Origin: CAYTZA01 sp964442365
GTDB lineage: Bacteria; Patescibacteriota; Minisyncoccia; Phycocordibacterales; DAORIS01
Direction of reading: 5' to 3'
Length of the DNA: 7,926 nt
Assembly: GCA_964442365.1 (NCBI GenBank)
Contig: CAYTZA010000029.1
Span: 1-7,926 of the forward strand
A model generated the notes under the pieces. It worked only from the letters and a program-made list of their open reading frames with translations, was not told the DNA's origin and did not search any database. The position numbers were made by a program, and so were the translations under genes. Every line of letters starts with the position of its first letter. The first letter of the stretch is position 1. Shown piece by piece: positions 1 through 6,359 of this stretch.

Positions 1-1637
1 CCTTTATTTTTAGTTGCTTCGATAAAAGCTGAAAATAGTGGATGCGGAGCAATTGGTCGAGCACGAAGCTCAGGATGAAATTGTGTACCAAGGAAAAATG
101 GATGTTTGTCTTTTGGTAATTCTACGATTTCCATGAGTACACCGTTTGGAGAAGTAGCAGAAAAAACAAGACCAGCATCTTCTAGTTTTTTTACATACTC
201 AGGATTAACCTCATATCTATGTCTATGACGTTCACTAACTATTTCTGTTTTGTAGGCTTTGTGAGCAATCGTTCCCTTTTTAACATGGGCTGTACGAGCA
301 CCAAGACGCATAGTAGCACCGTAGCGTTTTTCACTAAGATTCACTTTCTGTTCAGGCATGATATCTATAACTGGATAAGTTGTTTTTGGATCTATTTCAG
401 TTGTATGAGCACCTTTCATATTGGCAACATTGCGAGCGTACTCTACAACAGCCAATTGCATACCATAACAAAGACCGAAATATGGAATCTTATGTGTACG
501 ACAATATTCAATCACTTTAAGCTTTCCCTCAATACCACTTGAACCAAAACCCCCTGGGACGATAACTCCATCATACTGATCAAGTTCTTTAACTTTTTTA
601 GGATTAACTTCAAAATCTTTTGAATTGATCCATGTGAGCACGGGTTTTACACCCTTACTATATGCAGAAAACTTAACAGCTTCAATAACTGATACATATG
701 AATCAGATAGTACAAATTCTCCTGTATCAAAATATTTACCAACAATAGCAATACGAACTTCTTTTTTAGGAGATTTCATATTTCTTACAAAATGATGCCA
801 TGGTCCCATACCGATAGCGTTCTTTTTTGTCTTCAAACTTAGTTGATCTAAAATATACTCGCCAATCTTATCTTTCTCAAAATTAACAGGCACATCATAA
901 ATACTATCTATATCAGGAGCAGAGATAACACCATGTTCAGGTATACTACAAGAAATAGCAATCTTCTGTTTACGTTTATGATCAAGTGGTAATTCTGCAC
1001 GAGCAATCACCATATCAGGTTGTATACCGTAACTATTAAGCTGACGAACAGCGTTTTGTGTGGGACGAGTTTTCATTTCTCCAATCTTCCCTGGTATTGG
1101 CACATAACTCACCAAAATATACAGTACTGAACCAGGGTGCTTAAGCCCAAGTACACGAGCAGCTTCGATAAACATAACATTTTGGTAATCACCGATAGTA
1201 CCTCCAACCTCAATAAGAGTAATATCAGTCTGACGAGCAACTTTTTCTATACGTCCAATAATTTCATCACGAATATCTGGTATTGCTTCTACACACTTTC
1301 CTCCATAACCAAGATTTCTTTCTTTTTCAATCACATGTTGATAGACCATACCAGAAGTAATATATTCAGCATTGGTCAAATCAAGATTGAGAAAACGTTC
1401 ATAGTTACCCATATCCTGATCAGTTTCTAATCCAGAATCAAGAACAAAAGTTTCTCCATGTTCAGTCGGATTCATAGTACCCGCATCAACGTTTAGATAT
1501 GGATCTATTTTTATTGGTCTAACATCAAAACCTTTTGCTTGTAAAATAAGTCCGATAGAAGAGGTCGCTATACCCTTGCCTACTCCTGACATTACTCCGC
1601 CGAAAACAAATATGTAGGTAGGGTGTTTCTTTTTCAT
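1..1637 (-). CDS. pyrG: CTP synthase (glutamine-hydrolysing), 3' end cut by window edge
   Basis: Makes CTP from UTP, ATP and glutamine in the cytoplasm, the last step of pyrimidine nucleotide synthesis. I translated 545 codons from the ATG at 1637; E. coli PyrG is about 545 residues, so only a short tail is missing. The N-terminal synthetase domain (about 1-270) opens with YIFVFGGVMSGVGKG, whose P-loop lysine is K21, and has the Mg-binding acidic residues D75 and E143. The class I glutaminase domain (about 293-540) has the nucleophile C390 in GLCYGMQ, and H521 and E523 in QFHPEL. The segment matching E. coli GTVGDIE reads GTIGDYQ (D150-Y151-Q152), so a pocket Ile and Glu are replaced. Only 3 bases separate it from the ftsX stop, so it is probably co-transcribed or translationally coupled with ftsX. 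No Shine-Dalgarno sequence is visible. The identification is secure; the effect of the DYQ change is inference. Confidence 0.97.
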   Translation of the reverse strand, partial: MKKKHPTYIFVFGGVMSGVGKGIATSSIGLILQAKGFDVRPIKIDPYLNVDAGTMNPTEHGETFVLDSGLETDQDMGNYERFLNLDLTNAEYITSGMVYQHVIEKERNLGYGGKCVEAIPDIRDEIIGRIEKVARQTDITLIEVGGTIGDYQNVMFIEAARVLGLKHPGSVLYILVSYVPIPGKIGEMKTRPTQNAVRQLNSYGIQPDMVIARAELPLDHKRKQKIAISCSIPEHGVISAPDIDSIYDVPVNFEKDKIGEYILDQLSLKTKKNAIGMGPWHHFVRNMKSPKKEVRIAIVGKYFDTGEFVLSDSYVSVIEAVKFSAYSKGVKPVLTWINSKDFEVNPKKVKELDQYDGVIVPGGFGSSGIEGKLKVIEYCRTHKIPYFGLCYGMQLAVVEYARNVANMKGAHTTEIDPKTTYPVIDIMPEQKVNLSEKRYGATMRLGARTAHVKKGTIAHKAYKTEIVSERHRHRYEVNPEYVKKLEDAGLVFSATSPNGVLMEIVELPKDKHPFFLGTQFHPELRARPIAPHPLFSAFIEATKNK

Positions 1638-1640
1638 GAA

Positions 1641-2567
1641 TTAAGTGGTTAAGTATTTGCGTACTGCAAGATAACTCGAAATCGCTCCAATTACAATACC
1701 TGAACCCATAATCACTACAAATATTTGAGCAAAATTTGAAATATAGTAACTATAAATATGTATACCTGAGAAAAAACCTTCAGTGGCACGTCCTAGCCAC
1801 AAAGTGACAGGATACAAAATCACGAGCGTAATAATACCAGCACAAAGACCATAAAGCATACCGATAATCACAAAAGGACCTCGTATGTATTTATTACTTG
1901 CACCAACCAAACGCATAACAGAAATCTCTTCTCTGGAAATATAAATAGCAAGACGAATAGTGTTAAACGTAATTATGATTGATAAGATTACAAGTACAAT
2001 CGTTACAATAAGACTAAAACTCTCACCGGCTTTAATAATATTAGTTAATTTCTGAATAGCTATCTGATTATCATAATAGTTAACCTTATCGATAGCGGGT
2101 GCACCTTCTTTTGAAAGAAAATTCTGTTCCTTCAAATACTGAGCAATAGATTCATACTGTTCTGGTCTTTGTGCTTTAATATTGAGTACTGCACCCAAAG
2201 GATTATCCCCTATCTCATCGAGTGACTGTAGGATTGTTGAATCGTTTTGATGACGATTTCGAAATGCTTCGAGCACTGATTCTTTTGAAAGATACTCGAC
2301 ATGTGCCACTTCGGGCAATTTCTCAAGTGAAGTTTTTACTGCCATGACGTCGCTTTCTCCTACAGCAGAAGCAAAATAAACGTTGATATCTACTTTATCC
2401 TTAATCTCTGCCAAAGCAGCGTGCAATATAGCACTTGAGAAAATAATTCCAGCAATCACCATAAGTGTAATCGCCATAACCAAAATAGAAGAGACAGAAA
2501 CAAAACTACTACGCCAAAACTGCACAAAACCTGATCGCACTATTCTTTTCAATGTAGTTAGAAACAT
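1641..2567 (-). CDS. ftsX: Cell division protein FtsX (ABC complex membrane subunit)
   Basis: Membrane half of the FtsEX complex, which in other bacteria passes the energy of ATP hydrolysis across the membrane to switch on peptidoglycan hydrolases at the division site. The 308 residues have FtsX topology: a cytoplasmic N-terminus, a membrane segment at about 23-49, an extracellular domain at about 50-180 containing the typical NPLG (123-126), then membrane segments at about 184-210, 231-258 and 279-301. The hallmark loop after the second segment, SREEISVMRLVGAS (211-224), is strongly FtsX-like. The ATG at 2567 lies 18 bases after the ftsE stop, in the usual ftsE-ftsX order. AAGG is the only weak ribosome-binding candidate. 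It ends in TAA 3 bases before pyrG. The hydrolase that FtsX would control is not identifiable here; the neighbouring wall enzyme at 4180-5544 is a guess at most. Confidence 0.96.
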   Translation of the reverse strand: MFLTTLKRIVRSGFVQFWRSSFVSVSSILVMAITLMVIAGIIFSSAILHAALAEIKDKVDINVYFASAVGESDVMAVKTSLEKLPEVAHVEYLSKESVLEAFRNRHQNDSTILQSLDEIGDNPLGAVLNIKAQRPEQYESIAQYLKEQNFLSKEGAPAIDKVNYYDNQIAIQKLTNIIKAGESFSLIVTIVLVILSIIITFNTIRLAIYISREEISVMRLVGASNKYIRGPFVIIGMLYGLCAGIITLVILYPVTLWLGRATEGFFSGIHIYSYYISNFAQIFVVIMGSGIVIGAISSYLAVRKYLTT

Positions 2568-2574
2568 AATAAGT

Positions 2575-2580
2575 ATTGTA
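2575..2580 (-). promoter_or_regulatory. Weak -10-like hexamer before ftsX
   Basis: TACAAT on the minus strand ends 7 bases before the ftsX ATG, in the 18-base ftsE-ftsX gap. No -35 is visible (the bases 17 upstream are GC-rich). If active it would give a leaderless ftsX message; chance is an adequate explanation. Confidence 0.2.
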
Positions 2581-2585
2581 CCTTA

Positions 2586-3266
2586 CTAAAGGACATAGCG
2601 CCCCTCTTTATCGTCACGTATAATCTTTCCCTGTTCCATAGTTACAACTCTTTTAGCAATATTATCAACAACCCCTTTGTTATGTGTCGTCAAAATAATC
2701 GTAGTACCAAGATCGTGAATCTTTTTAAAAATCTGAATAATCTCATAAGTACTAATCGGATCAAGATTCCCTGTTGGTTCATCAGCGATAATAATCTCCG
2801 GCTGATTAACAATAGCTCGAGCAATAGCTACACGCTGTCTTTCGCCACCAGAAAGCTGATGTGGAAAACTATGTGCTTTATGTCCAAGATCTACTAGTTC
2901 AAGAACATATGGCACATCAGTGAGTATTTCACTGTCTGCACGACCAGCAACTTCCATAGCAAAAGCAATATTTTCAAAAGCTGTTTTATGAGGCAAAAGT
3001 CTGAAATCTTGAAAAACTACACCAATTTTTCTACGCAAATCATTTATAGCACCACGTTTAAGCTTGTGAATATTTGTTGAATGAAAAAAGACACCTCCAG
3101 AAGTTGGTTTGTCTTCTGCTAGAATCATTTTTATAAGGGTTGATTTGCCTGCTCCTGAGTGACCTACAATAGAAACAAATTCTTTAGGTTCGATAGTAAG
3201 AGTGACACTATCTAAAGCGATTGACTGGGGTGAATATTTTTTTGAAACTTTATCAAAATAAATCAT
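2586..3266 (-). CDS. ftsE: Cell division ATP-binding protein FtsE
   Basis: Cytoplasmic ATPase of the FtsEX complex, partner of the FtsX encoded immediately downstream. The frame is open from a GTG at 3287, but I choose the ATG at 3266 because FtsE proteins normally begin MI.F..VSK.Y, which is what follows that ATG; this gives 226 residues, normal for FtsE. Numbered from this ATG, the ABC motifs are Walker A GHSGAGKST (35-43), Q-loop VFQDFRLLP (84-92, a typical FtsE sequence), signature LSGGERQRVAIARA (138-151), Walker B IIIADEPTGNLD (158-169) and the H-loop histidine in TTHN (193-196). All catalytic positions are present. The GTG alternative would begin only 3 bases after the prfB stop and add seven residues not expected in the family. 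It is followed by ftsX after 18 bases. Confidence 0.96.
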   Translation of the reverse strand: MIYFDKVSKKYSPQSIALDSVTLTIEPKEFVSIVGHSGAGKSTLIKMILAEDKPTSGGVFFHSTNIHKLKRGAINDLRRKIGVVFQDFRLLPHKTAFENIAFAMEVAGRADSEILTDVPYVLELVDLGHKAHSFPHQLSGGERQRVAIARAIVNQPEIIIADEPTGNLDPISTYEIIQIFKKIHDLGTTIILTTHNKGVVDNIAKRVVTMEQGKIIRDDKEGRYVL

Positions 3267-3278
3267 TGGTACCGATAT

Positions 3279-3284
3279 ATTGTA
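3279..3284 (-). promoter_or_regulatory. Weak -10-like hexamer before ftsE
   Basis: TACAAT on the minus strand ends 12 bases before the preferred ftsE ATG at 3266, just after the prfB stop. It lies within the longer frame that starts at the GTG at 3287, so if it is a real promoter the short ATG start is favoured. No clear -35. Confidence 0.2.
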
Positions 3285-3290
3285 CACTAT

Positions 3291-4160
3291 CTACAAACTT
3301 TTTTCAGCTTCAATAAATTCATCGATATCCCCGTCTAAAACCTTGTCCACGTCACGTATTTCTACGTCTGTTCTGTGATCTTTAACCATTTTATATGGGT
3401 GCAACACATACGAACGTATCTGGTTTCCCCACTCTATATCTGTTGTAGAACTTATTTGCATACCTTTTTCACGAGCCCTTTCTTCATCTTCTTTACGTTT
3501 AAATAATTTTGCTTTAAGAATTTCTATGGCTTTCTCTTTATTTTGTGCCTGTGAACGCTCTGAGGTGACATGTACTGCCATATTAGTTGGAATATGCACC
3601 ACCCGAACCGCTGTCTCACGCTTATTAACATTTTGACCACCAGGACCTCCAGCTTTAGACAATTCGAAACGCATATCACCTGGTGGAATATCGATAGTAA
3701 TACTTTTTTGAAACTTTGGTATAACTTCAACCATAGAAAAAGATGTATGTCGGAGACTTTTAGCGTTAAAGGGTGATATACGAACAAGACGATGCACACC
3801 TGATTCGTGTTTCAATGCTCCGTATGCGCCCTTGCCGTCTATTTCAAAACTCAGATTACGATATCCGCCATGATCGTTAGTATGTTCATGTATAAGTGAA
3901 GCGGTCCAACCTTTTTTATCAATATATTTACGATACATATCAAATAGCATAGAAGAAAAATCTTCAGCATCATCACCTCCAGCACCAGAAAGAATCGTCA
4001 TGACAGCTCCACCCTTATCGTATATACCAACTCCTTCTTTTTTTGCTTTTAGATCTGCTATCTCTTTTATAATCGCTTGAGCGCGAGCCTTATCGGACCA
4101 AAAATCAGGTGCCACCATCTGCTCCTCAAGTTCAACTATTTTTTTATCAATTTCATCCAT
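3291..4160 (-). CDS. prfB: Peptide chain release factor 2, short domain 1
   Basis: Release factor that reads UGA and UAA and triggers hydrolysis of peptidyl-tRNA on the ribosome. The RF2 recognition tripeptide SPF is at 129-131 and the catalytic GGQ at 174-176 in AGGPGGQNVNK; their 45-residue separation equals that in E. coli RF2. C-terminal blocks such as WGNQIRSYVLHPY also match. The protein is only 289 residues, against about 365 in E. coli. It begins where the E. coli protein resumes after its programmed frameshift, and the stretch between PDFW (18-21) and GAGG (59-62) is about 50 residues shorter, so much of helical domain 1 is gone. An in-frame TGA lies two codons upstream of the ATG, which fixes the start and excludes an N-terminal extension in this frame. 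It begins 19 bases after the upstream stop codon. Factor H is also short, but the SPF and the stop-recognition domain favour RF2. Confidence 0.93.
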   Translation of the reverse strand: MDEIDKKIVELEEQMVAPDFWSDKARAQAIIKEIADLKAKKEGVGIYDKGGAVMTILSGAGGDDAEDFSSMLFDMYRKYIDKKGWTASLIHEHTNDHGGYRNLSFEIDGKGAYGALKHESGVHRLVRISPFNAKSLRHTSFSMVEVIPKFQKSITIDIPPGDMRFELSKAGGPGGQNVNKRETAVRVVHIPTNMAVHVTSERSQAQNKEKAIEILKAKLFKRKEDEERAREKGMQISSTTDIEWGNQIRSYVLHPYKMVKDHRTDVEIRDVDKVLDGDIDEFIEAEKSL

Positions 4161-4179
4161 GTTTCAAAATACACCAATA

Positions 4180-5544
4180 CTATTTATACGTACGAGTTAC
4201 ATAATCACGAAGAGAGAGAATATCACCTTCTGGACGATTAGTGTCGAAACTCATAAGAGCGATCAAACGCTTTTGTCCTTTAAATTCTGTAGAGAATATC
4301 TCTACTGCTGACTTGGTATCTCCGTTTCCACGAGTAACCATACCACCTACATATCCTGGAACAGCGCGAAAAGGATTATTTGAAGTAAGTGTTGTAAATT
4401 GTATAGGACCATAAATCATAGCTGTCTGTGCATCTCTTGTAATATCAAGAATAAATGTACGATATTGTCCTATCGCTTTTGCCAACTGGAACATATCACT
4501 AGCCGTAGTAACATCGGCACTACTTACTCCACTTATAGATACCATAGAGGTACTTTCCATACCCAAAGCCTTTGCCTTAGTATTCATAAGTTTTAGTACA
4601 TACGATTCTCCAAGTGGTGCCGCCAAAGCTGCAGCTGCTTCATTTGAGCCTTCAACAAGAAGTGGGAAGATAAGGTCATAAGGTGTATAAGTTTCTTTTG
4701 CTTTAAGGCGAGGTTTTGTAGTAGTAGCCAACATACTTTCTGTAATAGTAATCTTTCTATCAAAACTCATGTACTCCGAAACAATAAAGGCCTGTATAAG
4801 CTTTGCAAAATCACCCATAGGATATGAATACCCCTGATTCTTCTGAAGAAAGACGAAATTATTTGTAATATCTGCAGCAAGATATGTTTTACCAGCAATA
4901 TCAGGAATATTGATATTGTAATCAAAAGCTTGAACCAAAGTTCTGTCTTCATGTACCAATATTGGCATACCGACATCAACAAGATCATATACTTTCTTTG
5001 CATCTTCATCGGTAAGACGTATACACCCTGCCGAGTAATCACTTGTAACTGGTTTATCTGTCTTATTAAATCTAGGCCAGCCGTGGATAAAATAATTTCC
5101 TTGAAATGGAATATTCCATTTCATATTTACAGGCTCAAAAGAAGAATAATGCAATTTCTGTTTCGCATCTGCTTTGTATAGCCCTGCAGGTGTTTCAAAC
5201 CACGAACCCGGTTCTCCTTTTGCTCCGATTTTTACTTCAAGCACTCGCTGTCCTTTTTTGTATACAGCCAATTTCATAAGAGCGAGATCTGCATCAACGA
5301 AATCAGCCCCCACAGTAACAAGTTGCTCCCTTACGTTTTTGTAATAGTCAGAATTAGTAAGAGATGGAAGAGATCCATACTCAAACTCTGCCACTTTTCC
5401 TTTTTCATCTCGCAATTTGAGTACATATTCGTTAACTACAATAGGTGCACGCTGAACATACCAGACTACTCCGGCACACAATACAATAAATGCAACAACT
5501 AAAATACTTAAAATACCTATACGAATATGATTATTTTTTTTCAT
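4180..5544 (-). CDS. Membrane-anchored L,D-transpeptidase (YkuD) fused to inactive-looking S11 carboxypeptidase domain
   Basis: The 454 residues have a positively charged N-terminus and one membrane segment (about 9-30), so the rest should face outward. Residues about 86-200 form a YkuD L,D-transpeptidase domain, the family that makes 3-3 peptidoglycan cross-links or attaches proteins to the wall. Its catalytic set is visible: H154 in YFIHGWP, then S171, C174 and R176 in SAGCIR. Residues about 220-454 resemble D-Ala-D-Ala carboxypeptidases of peptidase family S11, including the GVSSADVTTASDMFQLAKA region. The three S11 active-site motifs are altered: SxxK reads D245-F-A-K248, SxN reads GSN (299-301) and KTG reads VGG (399-401). 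The second domain is therefore probably a non-catalytic binding or regulatory module. The ATG is one base after the tRNA-Thr(CGT) discriminator. No later start would keep the membrane anchor. Transpeptidase activity is inferred from the intact motif. Confidence 0.9.
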   Translation of the reverse strand: MKKNNHIRIGILSILVVAFIVLCAGVVWYVQRAPIVVNEYVLKLRDEKGKVAEFEYGSLPSLTNSDYYKNVREQLVTVGADFVDADLALMKLAVYKKGQRVLEVKIGAKGEPGSWFETPAGLYKADAKQKLHYSSFEPVNMKWNIPFQGNYFIHGWPRFNKTDKPVTSDYSAGCIRLTDEDAKKVYDLVDVGMPILVHEDRTLVQAFDYNINIPDIAGKTYLAADITNNFVFLQKNQGYSYPMGDFAKLIQAFIVSEYMSFDRKITITESMLATTTKPRLKAKETYTPYDLIFPLLVEGSNEAAAALAAPLGESYVLKLMNTKAKALGMESTSMVSISGVSSADVTTASDMFQLAKAIGQYRTFILDITRDAQTAMIYGPIQFTTLTSNNPFRAVPGYVGGMVTRGNGDTKSAVEIFSTEFKGQKRLIALMSFDTNRPEGDILSLRDYVTRTYK

Positions 5545-5545
5545 G

Positions 5546-5618
5546 AGCCACCTCGCAGGATCGAACTGCGGACCCCCGCTTTACGAAAGCGGTGCTCTAC
5601 CAACTGAGCTAAGGTGGC
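5546..5618 (-). tRNA. tRNA-Thr (anticodon CGT)
   Basis: Reads ACG codons. The 73-base cloverleaf is fully paired: acceptor GCCACCT/AGGTGGC, D stem GCTC/GAGC, anticodon stem CCGCT/AGCGG around loop TTCGTAA, T stem CGCAG/CTGCG around TTCGATC. The anticodon CGT is at 5585-5583 on the minus strand and the discriminator is T at 5546. CCA is not encoded, since the bases after the discriminator are C and then the ATG of the transpeptidase gene, so the cell must add CCA enzymatically. Upstream, between the two tRNAs, a TATAAT box 14 bases from the 5' end suggests it has its own promoter. Confidence 0.97.
5548..5553 (-). promoter_or_regulatory. Possible Shine-Dalgarno sequence inside the tRNA acceptor stem
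   Basis: The 3' acceptor strand of tRNA-Thr(CGT) reads AGGTGG, one mismatch from AGGAGG, and is followed by CTC and the ATG of the transpeptidase gene. It is the only ribosome-binding candidate for that gene. In a folded tRNA it is paired, and after 3' end processing it is removed from the mRNA, so it could act only on unprocessed read-through transcripts. The 3-base spacing is shorter than ideal. Whether it is used is unknown. Confidence 0.35.
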
Positions 5619-5632
5619 TACCGAAGCAAGGT

Positions 5633-5638
5633 ATTATA
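5633..5638 (-). promoter_or_regulatory. Candidate -10 box for tRNA-Thr(CGT) and the transpeptidase gene
   Basis: A perfect TATAAT on the minus strand lies 14 bases before the tRNA 5' end, in the 69-base AT-rich spacer between the two tRNAs (5619-5687). A start about 7 bases downstream would give a short 5' leader for RNase P to remove. I see no TTGACA-like -35 at 17 bases; TTGATA occurs, but only 13 bases upstream. The spacer shows no hairpin plus T-run, so transcription from the upstream tRNA could also read through. Confidence 0.5.
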
Positions 5639-5687
5639 TATGTATATACTGTATCAAATTTTATACAAATAACATAAAAGTACTCTG

Positions 5688-5760
5688 AGCCGTTGTCCGG
5701 GATTGAACCGGAGACCTCGTCATTACCAATGACGTGCTCTACCAACTGAGCTACAACGGC
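5688..5760 (-). tRNA. tRNA-Thr (anticodon GGT)
   Basis: Reads ACC and ACU codons. The 73-base cloverleaf is fully paired: acceptor GCCGTTG/CAACGGC, D stem GCTC/GAGC, anticodon stem CGTCA/TGACG around loop TTGGTAA, T stem TCCGG/CCGGA around TTCAATC. The anticodon GGT is at 5727-5725 on the minus strand and the discriminator is T at 5688. CCA is not encoded (CAG follows). Its D arm is identical to that of the neighbouring tRNA-Thr(CGT), but the anticodon and T stems differ. It starts 16 bases after the GerMN gene stop, so it could be cut from the same transcript. Confidence 0.97.
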
Positions 5761-5776
5761 ATAGATATAAAAAGTC

Positions 5777-6337
5777 CTATTCGTCTCCTTTTTCAGATAG
5801 TAAAGCGTCTAAAGAAGCACCATTTATATATATCTCTACTTTTTTAACAGTTCCAAATTGCAAAGCAGTCTCTTCTATTTGAGCCTTGAAACGAGGACTA
5901 TCACATACACCCCCTAAACTCATACTACCCTTTAAATACATCCTAGCAATACCAGAAGCATCTATAGATACAGACTGAATACTCAAAGAAGAAGCGTAAA
6001 GAGAATTCATAAGAGCACCGTCAGTTACAAACTGATCTTTTTGAGACAATAGAGTTTCTAACACAGATCTAAGAGGTGAAGAAGACGAAGCTGTAACCCA
6101 TACAGGAACAATACTATCATCGCAACCTATCTTTTTGCCTTGTTTACCTTTATCATCTAGAGCCACAAAAAATATCTTTGCATTTATTTTATTACCCCCT
6201 GTCTGATTTTCTGTATCTATTTTTTCAAAAAGATAATAATCAGGTGTATTTGGTTTTATATATACATAAAAACCTACAAGCAAAATAAGAACAAAAAGTA
6301 CCCCACCAATTATTATTTTTATCTTTTTATTACTCAT
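5777..6337 (-). CDS. Membrane-anchored GerMN-domain protein
   Basis: The 186-residue protein starts MSNKKIKI, has a membrane segment at about 8-27, and then an outward-facing region in which about 54-175 resembles the GerMN domain first named from Bacillus spore proteins GerM and SpoIIIAH-type contexts and also found in non-sporulating bacteria. Supporting features are the PLRSVLETLLSQ block (88-99), SLYASSLSIQSVSID (112-126), LGGVCDSPRF (141-150) and the closing TVKKVEIYING (163-173). Two cysteines (C72 and C145) could pair. I choose the ATG at 6337; an in-frame TTG at 6343 would add two residues. It begins 22 bases after the exporter permease stop and ends 16 bases before a tRNA, so it is likely co-transcribed with the exporter. 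Its biochemical role is not known; an envelope function, perhaps binding wall material, is inference. Confidence 0.82.
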   Translation of the reverse strand: MSNKKIKIIIGGVLFVLILLVGFYVYIKPNTPDYYLFEKIDTENQTGGNKINAKIFFVALDDKGKQGKKIGCDDSIVPVWVTASSSSPLRSVLETLLSQKDQFVTDGALMNSLYASSLSIQSVSIDASGIARMYLKGSMSLGGVCDSPRFKAQIEETALQFGTVKKVEIYINGASLDALLSEKGDE

Positions 6338-6350
6338 AATCAATATCTGT

Positions 6351-6356
6351 ATTGTA
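6351..6356 (-). promoter_or_regulatory. Weak -10-like hexamer before the GerMN gene
   Basis: TACAAT on the minus strand ends 13 bases before the ATG at 6337 (7 before the alternative TTG at 6343). It directly follows the permease TAG and a GGAG. There is no convincing -35. One of several similar boxes close to start codons in this window; it may be chance in AT-rich DNA. Confidence 0.22.
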
Positions 6357-6359
6357 CTC

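Noticed and set aside
219..542. Open frame of 107 codons on the plus strand
   Set aside because: It lies opposite pyrG, whose minus-strand translation is intact and conserved throughout. Its composition (rich in Phe, Thr, Ser, His) looks like an antisense shadow, and there is no ribosome-binding site.
1137..1430. Open frame of 97 codons on the plus strand
   Set aside because: Also antisense to conserved pyrG sequence; no family resemblance.
4161..4185. Programmed +1 frameshift at the TTT TGA before prfB
   Set aside because: The TGA is in the same frame as the prfB ATG, and the bases upstream are the end of the transpeptidase gene. No upstream RF2 N-terminal sequence is present in any frame.
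4767..5042. Open frame of 91 codons on the minus strand in another frame of the transpeptidase gene
   Set aside because: It overlaps the YkuD and S11-like domains, whose frame is clearly the coding one.
5619..5687. Small RNA, riboswitch or terminator in the spacer between the tRNAs
   Set aside because: The 69 bases are AT-rich with short self-complementary repeats such as GTATATAC, but no stable hairpin with a T-run and no known RNA fold was seen.
5777..6337. Evidence for sporulation from the GerMN domain
   Set aside because: GerMN domains occur widely in bacteria that do not sporulate, and no other sporulation gene is present.
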